DNA from: Rhabdornis inornatus
Taxonomy: Eukaryota > Chordata > Aves > Passeriformes > Rhabdornithidae
Direction of reading: 5' to 3'
DNA: 64,000 nucleotides
Assembly: GCA_013397075.1 (NCBI GenBank)
Contig: VWZS01002022.1
Span: 1,277,849-1,341,848, forward strand
Part shown: positions 46,132-57,599 of the stretch, piece by piece
Layout: every line of letters begins with the position of its first letter
How positions within the stretch are numbered: the first letter of the stretch is position 1
The notes under the pieces: generated by a model
The model's input: the letters and a program-made list of their open reading frames with translations, nothing else
Told to the model about the DNA's origin: nothing
Database searches by the model: none
Program-made: the position numbers and the translations under genes

Positions 46132-49100
46132 GCAACTATGTGGTTCTACTTATTTTCCTATTTGAAAGCCAGTCCCAGGATCTAAATATGTCCCGATTTA
46201 GGGAAACTCATCAAATCCTACTGCACGTCACAAGTGCTCATGACTCACTGCTGCTCCTGAGCATCTCTCAAAGGCTGGGCATGTTAAGCCAAATCCATCT
46301 CTCAAACCCCAACAATGCAACTTCAGCAGGATAAATCTGACTCATTGAGCTGTTTGCCGAAGGCCAGGGGAATTAGGTTCACTTCCTCCTTGTCCTCAGT
46401 TTTCTCTCAAGCTACCCAACACATTGAGGTAGCAACTTTTGGTGGAGAAGTCTTTGATCTCTAAAATTTCTGCTGTTTCCGTGGCGACACGTAAAACCTG
46501 TGCGATCCTGAATGAACCCTATTGTGTTCCTCCCATTGCCTCCTTCCCCAAATTACTTCTACTTGCTAATGTTAGCAAAGTGAGGCCATCTGCATGGCTT
46601 CCATCTACCTTGAGAAAAGATTAACTGCAGAAATTATCCACCCCCCAAACTCCTGGAAAATGAAATAACTTAATGGCTCAGAACAATCCCCTGAAGGAGG
46701 GTAGGTAATTCTAGGGTTCCTCACCAAGATGAGGATGCTCTGGTTTACCAGCCACCCCCTCACCCCTGCCTTTTTCAAATGAATAAACAGAATATTTCCC
46801 TTGGTTCTGTTTTGATCCCTGCATCTGCATCGTTCCAGTTTCCACCATTAGTCCAATGAGCAAAATCAGCCTCACTCCATCCCTCTCTGCTCCAGAGGAG
46901 AGCTTTCAAGGGGGATAAATTGGCATTGCAGCAGGGTGTAAGTGGGTTGGAAATGCAGGGAGACAGGAACCTGGCTGCACACGGGGTGTTTGCTGTGCCA
47001 GCTGCCTCCGTGCTTCCCGAGGAAAGTGCGACTCCGGGCAAGCGGCACAGCAGGGCTTCGTCATTACCCACCCTGAAACTCAAGAGGGGGAAAAGCAAAA
47101 TCAAAGGAGAGCAGGAGGTGAAAAGAAGGCAAAAGGGTGCCTTCAGGGCTCCTTTCATGCAGCTCGCTTCACAACCCACCAGTCAAGGCTCCTAAGCAGG
47201 AACAGAGCCACCATTCAGGACAAATCTGGATGTTATCCCAGGGCACCAGGGACACCACTAAAGGGAAAGTTTTGACAGGTGAAATGACCTTAATATAATT
47301 AGCCCTGCCAGCCCCTCCTTCCTCTGCCTCCTTCACCTTGCCATGAAAACGGTAGTCTGTTAATGAGATCCTTTTTCCCCCTGTAAGGCAACACCGCCGG
47401 CTCTCGGATCTTTTGCTTGCACATTTCAAACGGGACGTGCATGATCTCCTCCAGCTTTGCTCCCCCCTCTCACATCTCCAGATATTGCCATTGATTCTGC
47501 TGCTGACTGGGGTGGGGGTGTGTTTTTATGTTAGAGAAAAGGCTGAAAGGAACCTTGGTAATAGAATGATTTGGCCTGCAAGTCAAATCCCCCTTGATGA
47601 ACAATCAGACACAAATGTCAATAACAATTAGATTGGCCTAGGGCTCCAGTCACTTAGGGCTTCAGTTTTCCATCTACAGTGCTCCAAATGAAACCCTCAG
47701 TACTGCGATCTCCAAATCAAGTTTGGCATCAGGAATGAAAAGACATCAACAATAATAAAAGGCTGATGGCAGGAGAAGAGCAGACGACAGACAATAGGGT
47801 TGTGTGTGTGTGCACAGGGACATGTGCACACAGGGAAATAGAAATAAAAAAGTGAGAGCTGATGTAAAAATCCATCAAGATATGAAATCAACCCTGCCTA
47901 AAGAATGACCTAAACCGCCCTGGATTGTCCTTCCAGACAAGTTCTGCTCCTCTGGGCTTTAAAATTTCCACCTCCTGCTGTCCAACATATCAAGCACGGG
48001 AAGCGAACGAAGGGAAGAAAGCCCTTAAGTGCAGGCTGTATTTTTTCCTGTTCCTAAATTGTAAATATACAGTGGAGGCAAGAAATGCCCAATCTAATTA
48101 AGAGCAGTTGAGAAGTATGGAGACAGGGTCCTCCCAATGGGAATGCTGCAGGTTAAAGAGGTTAAAAAGAGGAATGTTCAGCCTAATGAGGGAAGTTTAA
48201 CATTGCCAGCACACTTTGCACTGGTGAGGCAGGCTGGAAAAAAGGGGATTAAAGACATGGAAGAGGTGGCTCCACAGCAAGAGCAGGTGTGTGCTTGGCT
48301 TCAGCGGGGAGGGCAGGACGTTTTAAGGTTTGCAGCTTGGGGCAGCCCCTCAAAACACGGTCCTGAAGGGATCCTGCATTGAAACCATTATCCTAAATGA
48401 AAAGCCAGCTTAGCTTGCCTTGCTTCCTTCTCCCTGCAAGTGTGGGGCTCTGAGAGGTGGCTGCCCCCCAGCAGTCACCAGCAGCCCCTTGAGGCCTCTA
48501 CTGGGAGTTCACCAAGCTGGGAGATAACAGGTAACACCCAGGCACACAGTGGTAACTCCACTAGCAGGAGTATTGCTCCTGAGAGGCAACACCAAAAATA
48601 CCTCAGTCCTCGGTTCACTGCACACAAGCTGGAGCACATGGAGCTGAGTCTGAACTGACTGGAAGGTACTGGAAGGTCCTGGCAGGCAGAAGTGACCCAC
48701 ATCCTGGCCATGGCCCCAGCCACGGGGATGCTCCATCTCCCACCCGAAATGCTCTCTCCTTTGCAGCCCAGGCAGGCAGGGAAGCAGCAGGTCCCCCCAT
48801 GTGAACTGGCCGAGGCACTGGGACAGTGGCACATCGCCTGCACTCCATGTGCCCCTCTGCAGACACAGCCCTTGGCTCGGGGCTGCAGCAGCTCAGGAGG
48901 GGGACAGGGAGATCCTGTGGGGTGAACAGAACAGAAATCACACTGCAGGGGGGAGACAAGCATCAGGTAGGGAGAAAAACCCCGAGGACTGGAGATACTA
49001 TCCAAAGGGTGTGAAAGGATGAAAGCCACTTCCACAGATACACCTGTAGGGTCTCATGCAAAGTGCAAAAGGCATTTCCTAGAATAGTTCTTACAGGGAG

Positions 49101-50323
49101 GGATATTTAGTCCTGCTATTTGGTGATTTCTGATGGCACCTTCAGTGCCTCATGGAGCACATGGCTCTGGTGCAGTAGGACCTTCCACCTCCTGCCAGCA
49201 CCAGGGAACCAAAGATCTCCCACTCCCTCAGCCATATTTAGCCATAAATAGGCCCTAAATAAAATAGGAAGGTTGTGAGGTGCAGTCCCCAACTTACACG
49301 GCATAATTCCCTGATAAAGTACTCAAACATTTTGCAGATGAAATGATCCTCTCTTCCCTTTTGGGTGGAAAACACAATCCATGTGCAGGTGCAGTACCAT
49401 TCAAGGGCTGCAGGACACACAGAGAGAAAAGAATGAATAAAGTACACCTAAGTAGGAATATTTTTTCCTTTTCTAGACTCATTCTACTGAGAGTGCACTG
49501 AGTTTCTCACCAAGGCACAATGACTAGGAGAAGGTTGGATTTGCCCTGCTTAGATGTCCAGACCTGGAGATAACCCCTGTGTTGGGGAAGTCAGTCAGAA
49601 CCAGTGGAGCAAGAGGGCAAAGGGCTGAGCCCCACTAGTGAAATCACTTAACTGCTTTGCTTCTCTTTACCTGTGCAGGCTTCACTATTAATTCTTCCAA
49701 AATAGCGTCAGCCTAAATTTCACCTGGTTAAAAGCTGAGAAAACACCATTTTCATTTACTTAATTATTGCTGGAGTGAAACCTTTCTTAATAGACTCTAT
49801 GAAGGTCATGGACTTCAGCTAGGACAACATCTCTAAATCCCTTAGTTAGATACCTTGGCTAGTGGGACACAGGAGCTGGTGGCAGTGTACAGATCCCAGC
49901 CTCATCCTCCTTAAGCTTTCAAGTCCTTTGGCATCTCCTGTGGTTTCTGCACTGATTACAGATGAAACAGGAGCGCAGGAATCCCAGCAGACGAAAGATG
50001 TTTCCCCAGAGCCCCAGGAGGGAATTAAAGACACAACCAAACAAACTCAGAAAACAGAAAACATGAATCTGTGCAGAGCAAGCTGTTGGGGAGTGGCTCT
50101 GAGGAGAAGGTTGGAGTTCTCACCCCCACAATCCCACTGCCCCAGTTCCTGTGCCAGGCAAGTGCTGGCCATGTGGGGACGGCGGTGGCAGCTCGTGTCC
50201 CCAGCCTGTGTCCCCAGCCCCACAAGGGCCCCTTGCAGAAGGCAGCTGGCCTGCAGACTGCTTGACGGCACGGCAGTGTCCCTGCTCCCTCAGCTGTGGC
50301 CGGGTGTCCCTGCTCACGTGGCA
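46132..50323. other. Unique non-coding sequence
   Basis: No gene is supported. A (GT)n run lies at 47799-47815. Frames at 46.8-47.2 and 48.5-49.0 kb (up to 186 codons, minus) are Ser/Cys/Pro-rich, overlapped by open frames on the other strand, and unrecognised. Confidence 0.5.
47799..47815. repeat. (GT)n microsatellite
   Basis: A short alternating GT run ending in GCAC. Confidence 0.85.
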
Positions 50324-50341
50324 GGGGAGGGGAGGGGAGGG
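50324..50341 (+). other. G-quadruplex motif
   Basis: Four runs of at least three guanines separated by single adenines (GGGGAGGGGAGGGGAGGG). This fits the canonical short-loop G4 rule. No promoter is recognisable next to it. Confidence 0.7.
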
Positions 50342-50579
50342 AGCAGCAATTGGGGACAGGAGAGCCACCAACACATGCACAGACTCTGCCTCCTCAAGCA
50401 TCACCCTGGCACGGGATCTCAGATCCCTACCAGCCCCTTGTCCCACCATGGCAGGAGGGCTCAGCTCAGCATCTCTGTTTTCCCCACCTCCTTCCATGGG
50501 ATAATGGCTGCAGCCCAAGAAAGCTAGTAATGGATCCCTGGGAAGTGGCTGTTGCTGCAAAAATAAAGTATCGTTATTG
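50342..50579. other. Unique non-coding sequence
   Basis: Overlapping GC-moderate open frames on both strands with no recognised product. Confidence 0.5.
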
Positions 50580-50840
50580 CTAAAAAACTTTTTTCATCTT
50601 TGAGGGGAAAACACATACCACATGATTTCCAAAAAGAAGCTGGTCTGGTTTACAAATACAGTACATTAATAGCTTTGTAAACATTTATTCAGTATGACAG
50701 CTGACTGCAACATGTGGCATTAATTAGAAGACTCAGCAATGTAGCATATTAAGAGCTAAGTTAATTCTGAATTAGCTGGGTTTGTTGAGACTAAACACCC
50801 GTGGGGGAAGTCCTCGGATCTAATACATTATGACTCACTT
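50580..50840. promoter_or_regulatory. Candidate AT-rich regulatory element
   Basis: Bounded by GC-richer sequence on both sides. It contains TAATTA (50721-50726), TTTGTAAACATTTATTC (forkhead-like), AAGTTAATTCTGAATTAGC and GGATCTAATACATTATGAC. It is non-repetitive and has no open frame. Enhancer-like by composition; conservation is untested. Confidence 0.32.
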
Positions 50841-51993
50841 GACACGGGAGACCCACAGGCCCAATTCCCAATACACTGGGGGGCCCTTATTCATACTCCA
50901 TTCCACACAAGAGCTGCAAACTCTCAGGATACCATAGATCAGAGGGTGTTGATGTTGGGACGCTGCGACAGAACAGGGCGCGCGAGTCCCTGGCTCCCAG
51001 CTCCCCAAACCTTCCCGAGGAGGGAGTGGATGGAGACAGCACAAGCTCCCTTCTCCTCTCCAGACAGGAAGGGGAAGGATTTCACATTCCCTTGAGCTTA
51101 AGGATCTTGCTCAACACTCCCACACAGGCACCTTCCCATGGGTGACACAGCTTCTGCTGCCAAGAGCCCTCGGTGACAATGTGACCACCCGAGGGTTCTC
51201 TGTCACCAGGGCCATGAGGAGCTGGCTGGTGGCACTTCGCCACTGAGCAAGCTCAAACTTGCACACCGGGTTTCCTGCTCTGAAGTCAGCCAACAGCTTG
51301 TATTTTGGCCCAGGGGGTCGAGACACCTCCTGGCTCTGCTGCCTTGGCAGCCTTTCAGGGCAGTGTGTTTAGGAGATGCCACAGGGATGGGAAACCCAAG
51401 GCTCTGGCTCCTCCCTCAACCTGTCCTGTGGCTCAGGGCACCACTTATCTCCTGCCCCTCACTGCCTTCACCTGGAAAAGCACTGAGAAATACTTGCTGA
51501 AGTTGTCACCGGGACTGTGACAGCTGGCAAGGCCTTGGAAACGCATGAAATCCCTTTTGAGCATCCTGGTGTCAGGGGTTTTCACCCCAGCTGCCACAGG
51601 CTGAGCCAAGGCCAGCTCACAGCAGCCACACTAGCCAAACATCAGCCACTGGACTACTTCTACCTCTCAGACCCATCTCTTGTGTCATTTGCATTATGTC
51701 AAGTCAGGGCAGCTTGCTGACAGCCAGGGGATTTACATGAGAGAAGAACTTTTCTGACATTCAGGAAGACCAGAAGCAGTTCTCCATCCCTGATCAAAGG
51801 CAGAACCAATGGGAATCGTGTGGTTGGGTGAAGGAGATGGACCAGCACAGCCAAAGGCTTTCAGCTGCCATGTCTCAGCTGATCCCTGGTAACAAATATA
51901 CCAAAGCCTTGATGTTTACGTGAAATCTGGTGTAAATGGACAGTCTACTGTACACAGCCACAGGTATTTAGGACAAATGCAGGAAAAGCCATC
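50841..51993. other. Unique non-coding sequence
   Basis: No gene or repeat is recognised. All open frames are under 75 codons. Confidence 0.55.
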
Positions 51994-52279
51994 TGGAGCT
52001 GCTGGAGTCAGTCCAGAGGAGGCCACAGAGATGCCCTGAGGGCTTGAAACCCTCTGCTCTGGAGCCAGGCTGGGAGAGCTGGGGGTGTTCAGCTGGAGAG
52101 GAGAAGGCTCCAGGGAGAGCTCAGAGCCCCTTCAGTGCCTAAAGGGGCTCCAGGAGAGCTGGAGAGGCACTGGGGACAAGGCATGGAGGGACAGGGCACA
52201 GGGAATGGCTTCCCACTGCCAGAGGGCAGGGATGGATGGGATATTGGGAAGGAATTGTTCCCTGTGAGGGTGGTGAGAC
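51994..52279 (+). mobile_element. CR1 LINE fragment
   Basis: Plus-strand CR1 3'-region sequence: GGAGCTGCTGGAGTCAGTCC, CTGGAGCCAGGCTGGGAGAG, GGTGTTCAGCTGGAGAGGAG, GGGGCTCCAGGAGAGCTGG, GGAATGGCTTCCCACTGCC and GATGGGATATTGGGAAGGAA, ending near GTGAGGGTGGTGAG. It is truncated at both ends: the terminal part present in the 38-kb copy (the TTAAAGCCCATCC side) is missing. It belongs to the same or a close subfamily as the 38-kb copy, in opposite orientation. Confidence 0.92.
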
Positions 52280-52659
52280 TGAGCAGCAGGGATGGAACAC
52301 TCAGGGCGGGGCTGCTTTCACCTGACAGCTCTAAAGCCAGCTTTTCTTACCCTGAGCTCCTTACACTGCCTAAAAGTTTGTGTGACTACTGCACATATGA
52401 GAGCCCCTCCAGAGGTGGTGCTGGGTCTCCACAGCCCTCATAAATTCAATCCCTGGGCATGAGAGCTGTGCAAACCATCTCAAAAGCAATCCCATTATTA
52501 TCTGTGGCAGTTTCAGCTTCTCAGAGACAATATTGCTAATGCTAATTGCCAAAAGCAAATAAAATAAATCTCTGCATGGGTCTGTCTTCTTCATTATCCT
52601 GGAGCAGATCCTACCACTCTTATCCAAGTTTCTTCCCTTTCATCCCTTCACACACAATT
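52280..52659. other. Unique non-coding sequence
   Basis: No gene is supported. AT content rises toward the next block. Confidence 0.5.
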
Positions 52660-53400
52660 TTATCCACAATAGATCTGCCAAATGGAGAGTAAAACTACTA
52701 ATGTGTCACATAGACAGCTATTTCCATAATTTAAGCCTCTTTGTTCTTATTAATGTTGCATCAAGGTATCGGCCTGCAACAATTGCTTTTGAAGTGGGTC
52801 GCCAATAAAATTGAAAAGCAGAGGACAAGAAAATAAGGAATATATTTATAACTAAACAACTTGTATCATCGTGTTTCTATTACAATCTGCATCTGAAATA
52901 ATAGAAAAGGCTGGTCAAAAGTTGAATGTACAGCAAAATTTCTGAGATATCCACATTTCAAGAAATTGGCATGAAAAGCCCAAACCCTCAGACTTTGGGG
53001 AGATGAAAACTAATGAAAATAGTTTGTTGTGACCCCCTGCCCCAAATCCTTCTTTTTATTAAGAACTATCTAATTTCCACTTCAGCATTTCAAATGGAGC
53101 TCAGCTCTTTCATGCCTTATACTATAAATAATGTGTACTATAATGGAAGGCAGAATTAAGTCGAGGAAGCTTTTCAACTTCTCCAAAAAGAAACATTTTG
53201 CTATGTTCCAAATTTTTTCCAGTAGAATAAATTCTCAGAGGAAAAAAAAAATTCAACTGCTGTCAGAGTAGCTATTAGTAGAACTAAAAAACACCAATGA
53301 TAATTCTCTTTCCACGGCTATTTCAAAGCTATCTAGGTTTTGTACATGAATAGAGGCTTCTCTAAAATAAAATAAAACAGAATGGCCAACTCTTGACTTT
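52660..53400. promoter_or_regulatory. Candidate AT-rich regulatory block
   Basis: About 740 bp of AT-rich, non-repetitive sequence with virtually no open frame. Notable words are TTATTAATGTTGCATCAAGG, CCTGCAACAATTGC (E-box-like CAATTG), GTGGGTCGCCAATAAAATTG (CCAAT/AATAAA-like) and GAATATATTTATAAC. It may be one or more enhancers, or simply AT-rich desert. Confidence 0.25.
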
Positions 53401-54674
53401 AACAAGAATCTCTGGATATTGGATATTTACTTAAAGGCCCCAACTCCAGGAAACAAGTAATTACATGAGAGTCTCAGCTCTCAGCAACAGAAGAACAAAG
53501 TTAAAAGAAGCAAGTTTCCTTGCTGTTGTGAAAGAAAAATCTTGAAAGCGTGACCCAAGTACATCCCAAATCCCAAAATCCAGAAGGCAGGTAGACTTCT
53601 TGTGTATTAAATCTTATCAGTTTTTGATGCCTATCTCTTGATTCTGGAGCATTTTATGTTAGCAGAATCATTTTCCTGCTCCTCCTTTTAGCCTTTGCCA
53701 ATACTTCTACAGAAATCGAGGTCTCAAGTGCAGTTCCCTTTGGAAGAGATGTTTGGAAATCCAGTAATTTCCCCACATTTTTCTGAAACAAAGAAAATAA
53801 ATTTAAGAGCATCAGGAGGACGAAGCTGATTTCATAGTACGGTCAAACCTGTCATCCCTAAGTCTAAAGAATAAAGTCTTATTCAACAGCTCAGCCCCAG
53901 TGCCAAGGAACACATCTGCCAGTGGCAACTCTGTGCCTAACAAAGCTCTTGAGCATAAACCTTCTCCAGGATCAGGAGCCAAGGGCAGCACATCCAACAG
54001 GGCCACTTGGGACCACTGAGTGCCCTCAGACAGAACCACACAGCTCTGGTGATTCACCCAAGTGCCCCAACAGGCTCCAGGTATTTTTTTTTATGCAGCA
54101 ACCAACTCACTTTGCAGTCAGAGGAAACTTCTCACCCCAATGAAACTCTGGAATAAAGCTGTTGAGCCTAGCCCTAGAAGTAGCCATTTCCCCGACCATA
54201 AAATACAGGCAAAAATGTAGATCTTTGAGCAGATGTAAAGCACATTTAAGGTGTAATCTGTGTACATGGACAGGAAATCTCCCCTAATGCCCAAAGTTAG
54301 GGGTGATGAATCCTCTAGAGTGTGCTCATCCAGATGTGCGTGTGTCTGTCTCTCTGAGAAGCCTAAAAACTGAATCTGGATGAAATCAAAGATCTCAGAG
54401 TGACTAAAAGTTTCATATAAACTGTCAAATAGGAAAATGAAAACAGGATATGAGCACTCACATTTTCCCCCACTAATAACACTCAACATCCAAAGCCCAA
54501 GCAGTGCCACTGGAACACTCTGGAGGTAGGAATAAGGGTCTGGGAAACCAAGTAAAATGTGGAGTGTATGTATGGCTGAGCATACACAAATCATTACTTT
54601 CCATGTTACCAGGTCATTCCAGATGCTGAAACTTTAAAAAGGCCATAACACCATGAGGTTTCCAGCAACGTGTA
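53401..54674. other. Unique non-coding sequence
   Basis: No gene is supported. The minus frame 54118-54594 (158 codons) is rich in hydrophobic residues with several membrane-like stretches, but no family motif is visible. Confidence 0.45.
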
Positions 54675-54865
54675 GGGCCAGATCCTCTCTTTGCTGAACG
54701 ATACCGAGGCTGGTATTTGCTGAGCCTGCTTCAGTTTTCCTTTAGTTTTACTCCTCCAGTCACAGAGACCACATCGTGCTCTGATTCTTTAGAGCACTGC
54801 CAGTACAACCAGAAGCCCATTCCAGCCTGTCCCCTTTCTCCAGGACCGTGGTGCCATGAGTATTC

Positions 54866-54990
54866 CCGCAGCGGAGCGCGGCGTGCCAGCACTTGGAGGA
54901 CTTGGGCCGAGTTCACTCGCGCGTGCGCCGCCCCACGCATTCAGCACATCCCTGCCCTGGGAGGGGAGAGAGTTCCGGGCGCGGAGCTGT
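54866..54990. promoter_or_regulatory. Short isolated CpG patch
   Basis: A dense run of CpGs (CCGCAGCGGAGCGCGGCG, CTCGCGCGTGCGCCGCC, CCGGGCGCGG) stands out from CpG-poor flanks, with about a dozen CpGs in roughly 125 bp. It is smaller than a classical island. It could be a minor promoter, a first exon or an eroded island. The overlapping plus frame (54717-55223, 168 codons) has no recognised domain. Confidence 0.4.
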
Positions 54991-55408
54991 TCCAGCAGCT
55001 CCTACATGTGGGAGGGAATATTCTCCGCTTAAATGTCCCCATACGCCCACGGCCGTTTCTCTTCCCATTGAGGAAGGGACTTCAATGCAGCCCTGTTGCA
55101 ATCCCTCACCAGCCACCCAGCCCATTGCAGCACTGGTCCATCACCCTGGTTCACTGGAAACCCAGGAACCTCAAAGGTCAACCAGCTTCCCAAACTTCCC
55201 AACCTCTCTCTGTGTGCTGGTAACACTGAGTAAGAATCAACAAGGCTGTCCTTGCTACAGCAGCAGAGCTGTCCATCATAAATCGCTCCTTCTCCTCTGC
55301 TCCGAGGGGTAAGAGGTTCAGTATTTTCTATTTTGATGGTCTTTAACACTGCAGCGTGAATCTCAAGATAGGAGCCAGAAAAACGTTACAATTGCAGAAG
55401 ACTCAAAA

Positions 55409-55595
55409 CCTAGAGAGTCAGGAGGTCTGGTTCTAATCTTCAATTTAACACCAGGGTGTAACTTCAGGCAAGCCTGGGTTTCTTTTTCATTCTTTGATTG
55501 TTTTCACTGTAAGCTCTTTGGGGCAGGAACTGTGTCCCATTGTGTTGTTACAGGGTGTAGAACAATGGGCCCCTGACCTCAGCTAGGGAATCAAG
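55409..55595 (+). mobile_element. Ancient MIR/CORE-SINE-like element with L2-type tail
   Basis: The head reads TAGAGAGTCAGGAGGTCTGG and TTCTAATC, as in MIR-family SINEs (agccaggaatcctgggttct), then TAACTTCAGGCAAGCCTGGG (near ccttgggcaagtcac). After a diverged middle the tail is TGTAAGCTCTTTGGGGCAGG, AACTGTGTCCC, ACAATGGGCCCCTGACCTC, closely matching the L2-related 3' tail of amniote MIR-type SINEs. The order head-core-tail on one strand supports one near-full element. The exact family name cannot be assigned without alignment. Confidence 0.6.
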
Positions 55596-57599
55596 AGATT
55601 ACGAGAATTATTTAGAGGAAATCTGTGGTTAAACAAGGAATTGGAATCAGACCTCAAGTCCCCGTCAAGTGCCAGTACCAGATGAGTATCCTTTTTTACC
55701 CTTCGTTAAAAAAAGTCATAATCCCCATTTATTGTTGTCCAACACTGGCCATTTTTCACACGTCTCTTTGCCTGCCCAACATCTAAAGAGCCTCCACCTT
55801 CCCCCAGCTCTGCTGCCACGCTGGGGCAGAGCCTCTCGCCCCAGCACTGGCACTGCAGCTCGTTCTGCTTCTGATAAAAAGGGTATCTGGGGAAGGAAGC
55901 ACCAGAAGGAAATCAAAAGGAAACGCAAGGGCTCGCTCTGTTTGTGTGTGTGCATGGGATTCTTCAGCCGTACATCGGAAATTAATTCCAGCCAGGGTGA
56001 GCTCTGTGTGGTCTCACCAGCCATCCAAGTCAAACTTCAGCTCACCCCAGCTGCCAAGCAGAGTTGTGGAGGAGGAAAAGGTTCAAGACAACGTGGAAAA
56101 GGAACAAAGAAGCCAAAAACAGTGAGCTGGTGGTATTTTTTCCTCCAAGTTTCTAGTTTGTTTTTTTTCCCCTCTCTTTTCCTTTTTTTTTTTTAACAAA
56201 CCACCTGGATTTTAAGATGTCCAGAATCCCATTAAAGGGCTTTTACTCCTTCATGAATTGGAGGCGTTTGATGAAAAGGGGTAAGGGGAGAGAAGTGTGT
56301 CAGCCTGTGGGAGGGGGAGAGGAGGGGGAAGAGGGGGAGATAATGGGGCATGGGAGCCCTTAATTTCTCCTGTCTCCCCTGCCGGTAATAGGGCTGGATG
56401 TAAACATTGCTCTGGTGAATGTTGGAGAGTGATTACAGGATAGCTGGGGAAGGAGGAAGCATTTTGAAACCACAAGTAGGAAAGCAGCTCTTTGATGGAG
56501 GGTTAGTAATTTCTTTTTTCTCTGTGCCCTCTTCCCCTGCTCAGCAGCCCCCCTTCCCCTCTATCCTCCACCTTCTGTAAACACAGAGGCAGAAATTAGA
56601 TGTGGGCCAATCTGTTAAACTTCGGGAGGCAAAGTGGGCTTGGCAGTAGCTCCCATTCTGTAGGATACAAAAGAAGAGGCTGATAACACTGGAATGGGCC
56701 TTCCTGCTCTTGGCTGTGGAGCGGCACGAGGAGCCGAAGAGGAGGGAAGGCACAAACTGCTGCCATGGAGAAACACCGTGGAGCAACACCATGGAGCAGG
56801 ATGGACACTCATAAAACGAAGACTGCACGTTCTCAGCAGGAATTGTCCAGGCACTAAAGTGCTGATGGCTGAGCAAACAGCAGCTTCAGGGTGTCCACCT
56901 GTGTGGAATGTCCAGAGACAACTTTTCCAGAGCAGGTTCAGCCAAGCTAGAAGCTGGGGGGAACATCACCATCCCCTGACACCCAAATGGGCTCTAAAGT
57001 CTGATGTTCAAATTCTGGCCTGGGTAATTCAACTACTTTGCTCTGCCCTGGCTTTCCCCATGTACAATTACTCCTTTGGAAAGAGCTTGAGTCCAGTGGT
57101 TGGGAAGAGCTGGGCATTACTTCCAGAACCAACCAGCCATGGGGGAAAATCTCTCAGCAAAAACAAGTTGACCATCTGTCCTCAGACATGAGGGTTGAGT
57201 GTTCCTAAACACTGGGGATTTATATTCACAAAGAAGTGCAGAGAAAAGAGAAGGGGAAACATTCCTTCTTTCCAAGAGTATAGAAGATTTATGGTAAAAT
57301 TCCCCATGTAAGTCCTGCAAGGGCTGTTCATTGCTGCTCTGTGAGCCACACTCCTCCAGAGCACAGCTGGCAGGAGCACAGTGTGCATCCCAAACATACT
57401 GTTTGCTTTCCAGGACACATCAGAGAGCAGTTTTTCTTCCCTGAGCCAAGCCCACTCCCAGCCAAAAGCAGTGATTTTACAAGACCAGGGACGAATTCAG
57501 CCTTCAGGTTGCTACTAACCACTCCAGAGACTATAAGAAGTAAATACCCCATTCTCCAAAATCCCATAGTTACTGGGTATCTAACTCCCTTCTAAAGCA
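55596..57599. other. Unique non-coding sequence with low-complexity tracts
   Basis: No gene is supported. A pyrimidine/T-rich tract lies at 56153-56195 and a G/A-rich tract at 56305-56345. Frames of 165-175 codons at 55669-56196 and 56694-57191 carry no recognised domain; the former runs into a Phe-rich end encoded by the T tract. Confidence 0.5.
56305..56345 (+). repeat. G/A-rich low-complexity tract, G4-capable
   Basis: Runs of three to five guanines separated by short A/G spacers. It meets a relaxed G-quadruplex rule. Confidence 0.65.

Noticed and set aside
46426..46437. let-7-like word TGAGGTAG
   Set aside because: Only the seed matches. The rest of the mature sequence and a pairing arm are absent.
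49862..50527. 221-codon plus-strand open frame
   Set aside because: Three other frames on both strands are open over the same GC-moderate stretch. No domain.
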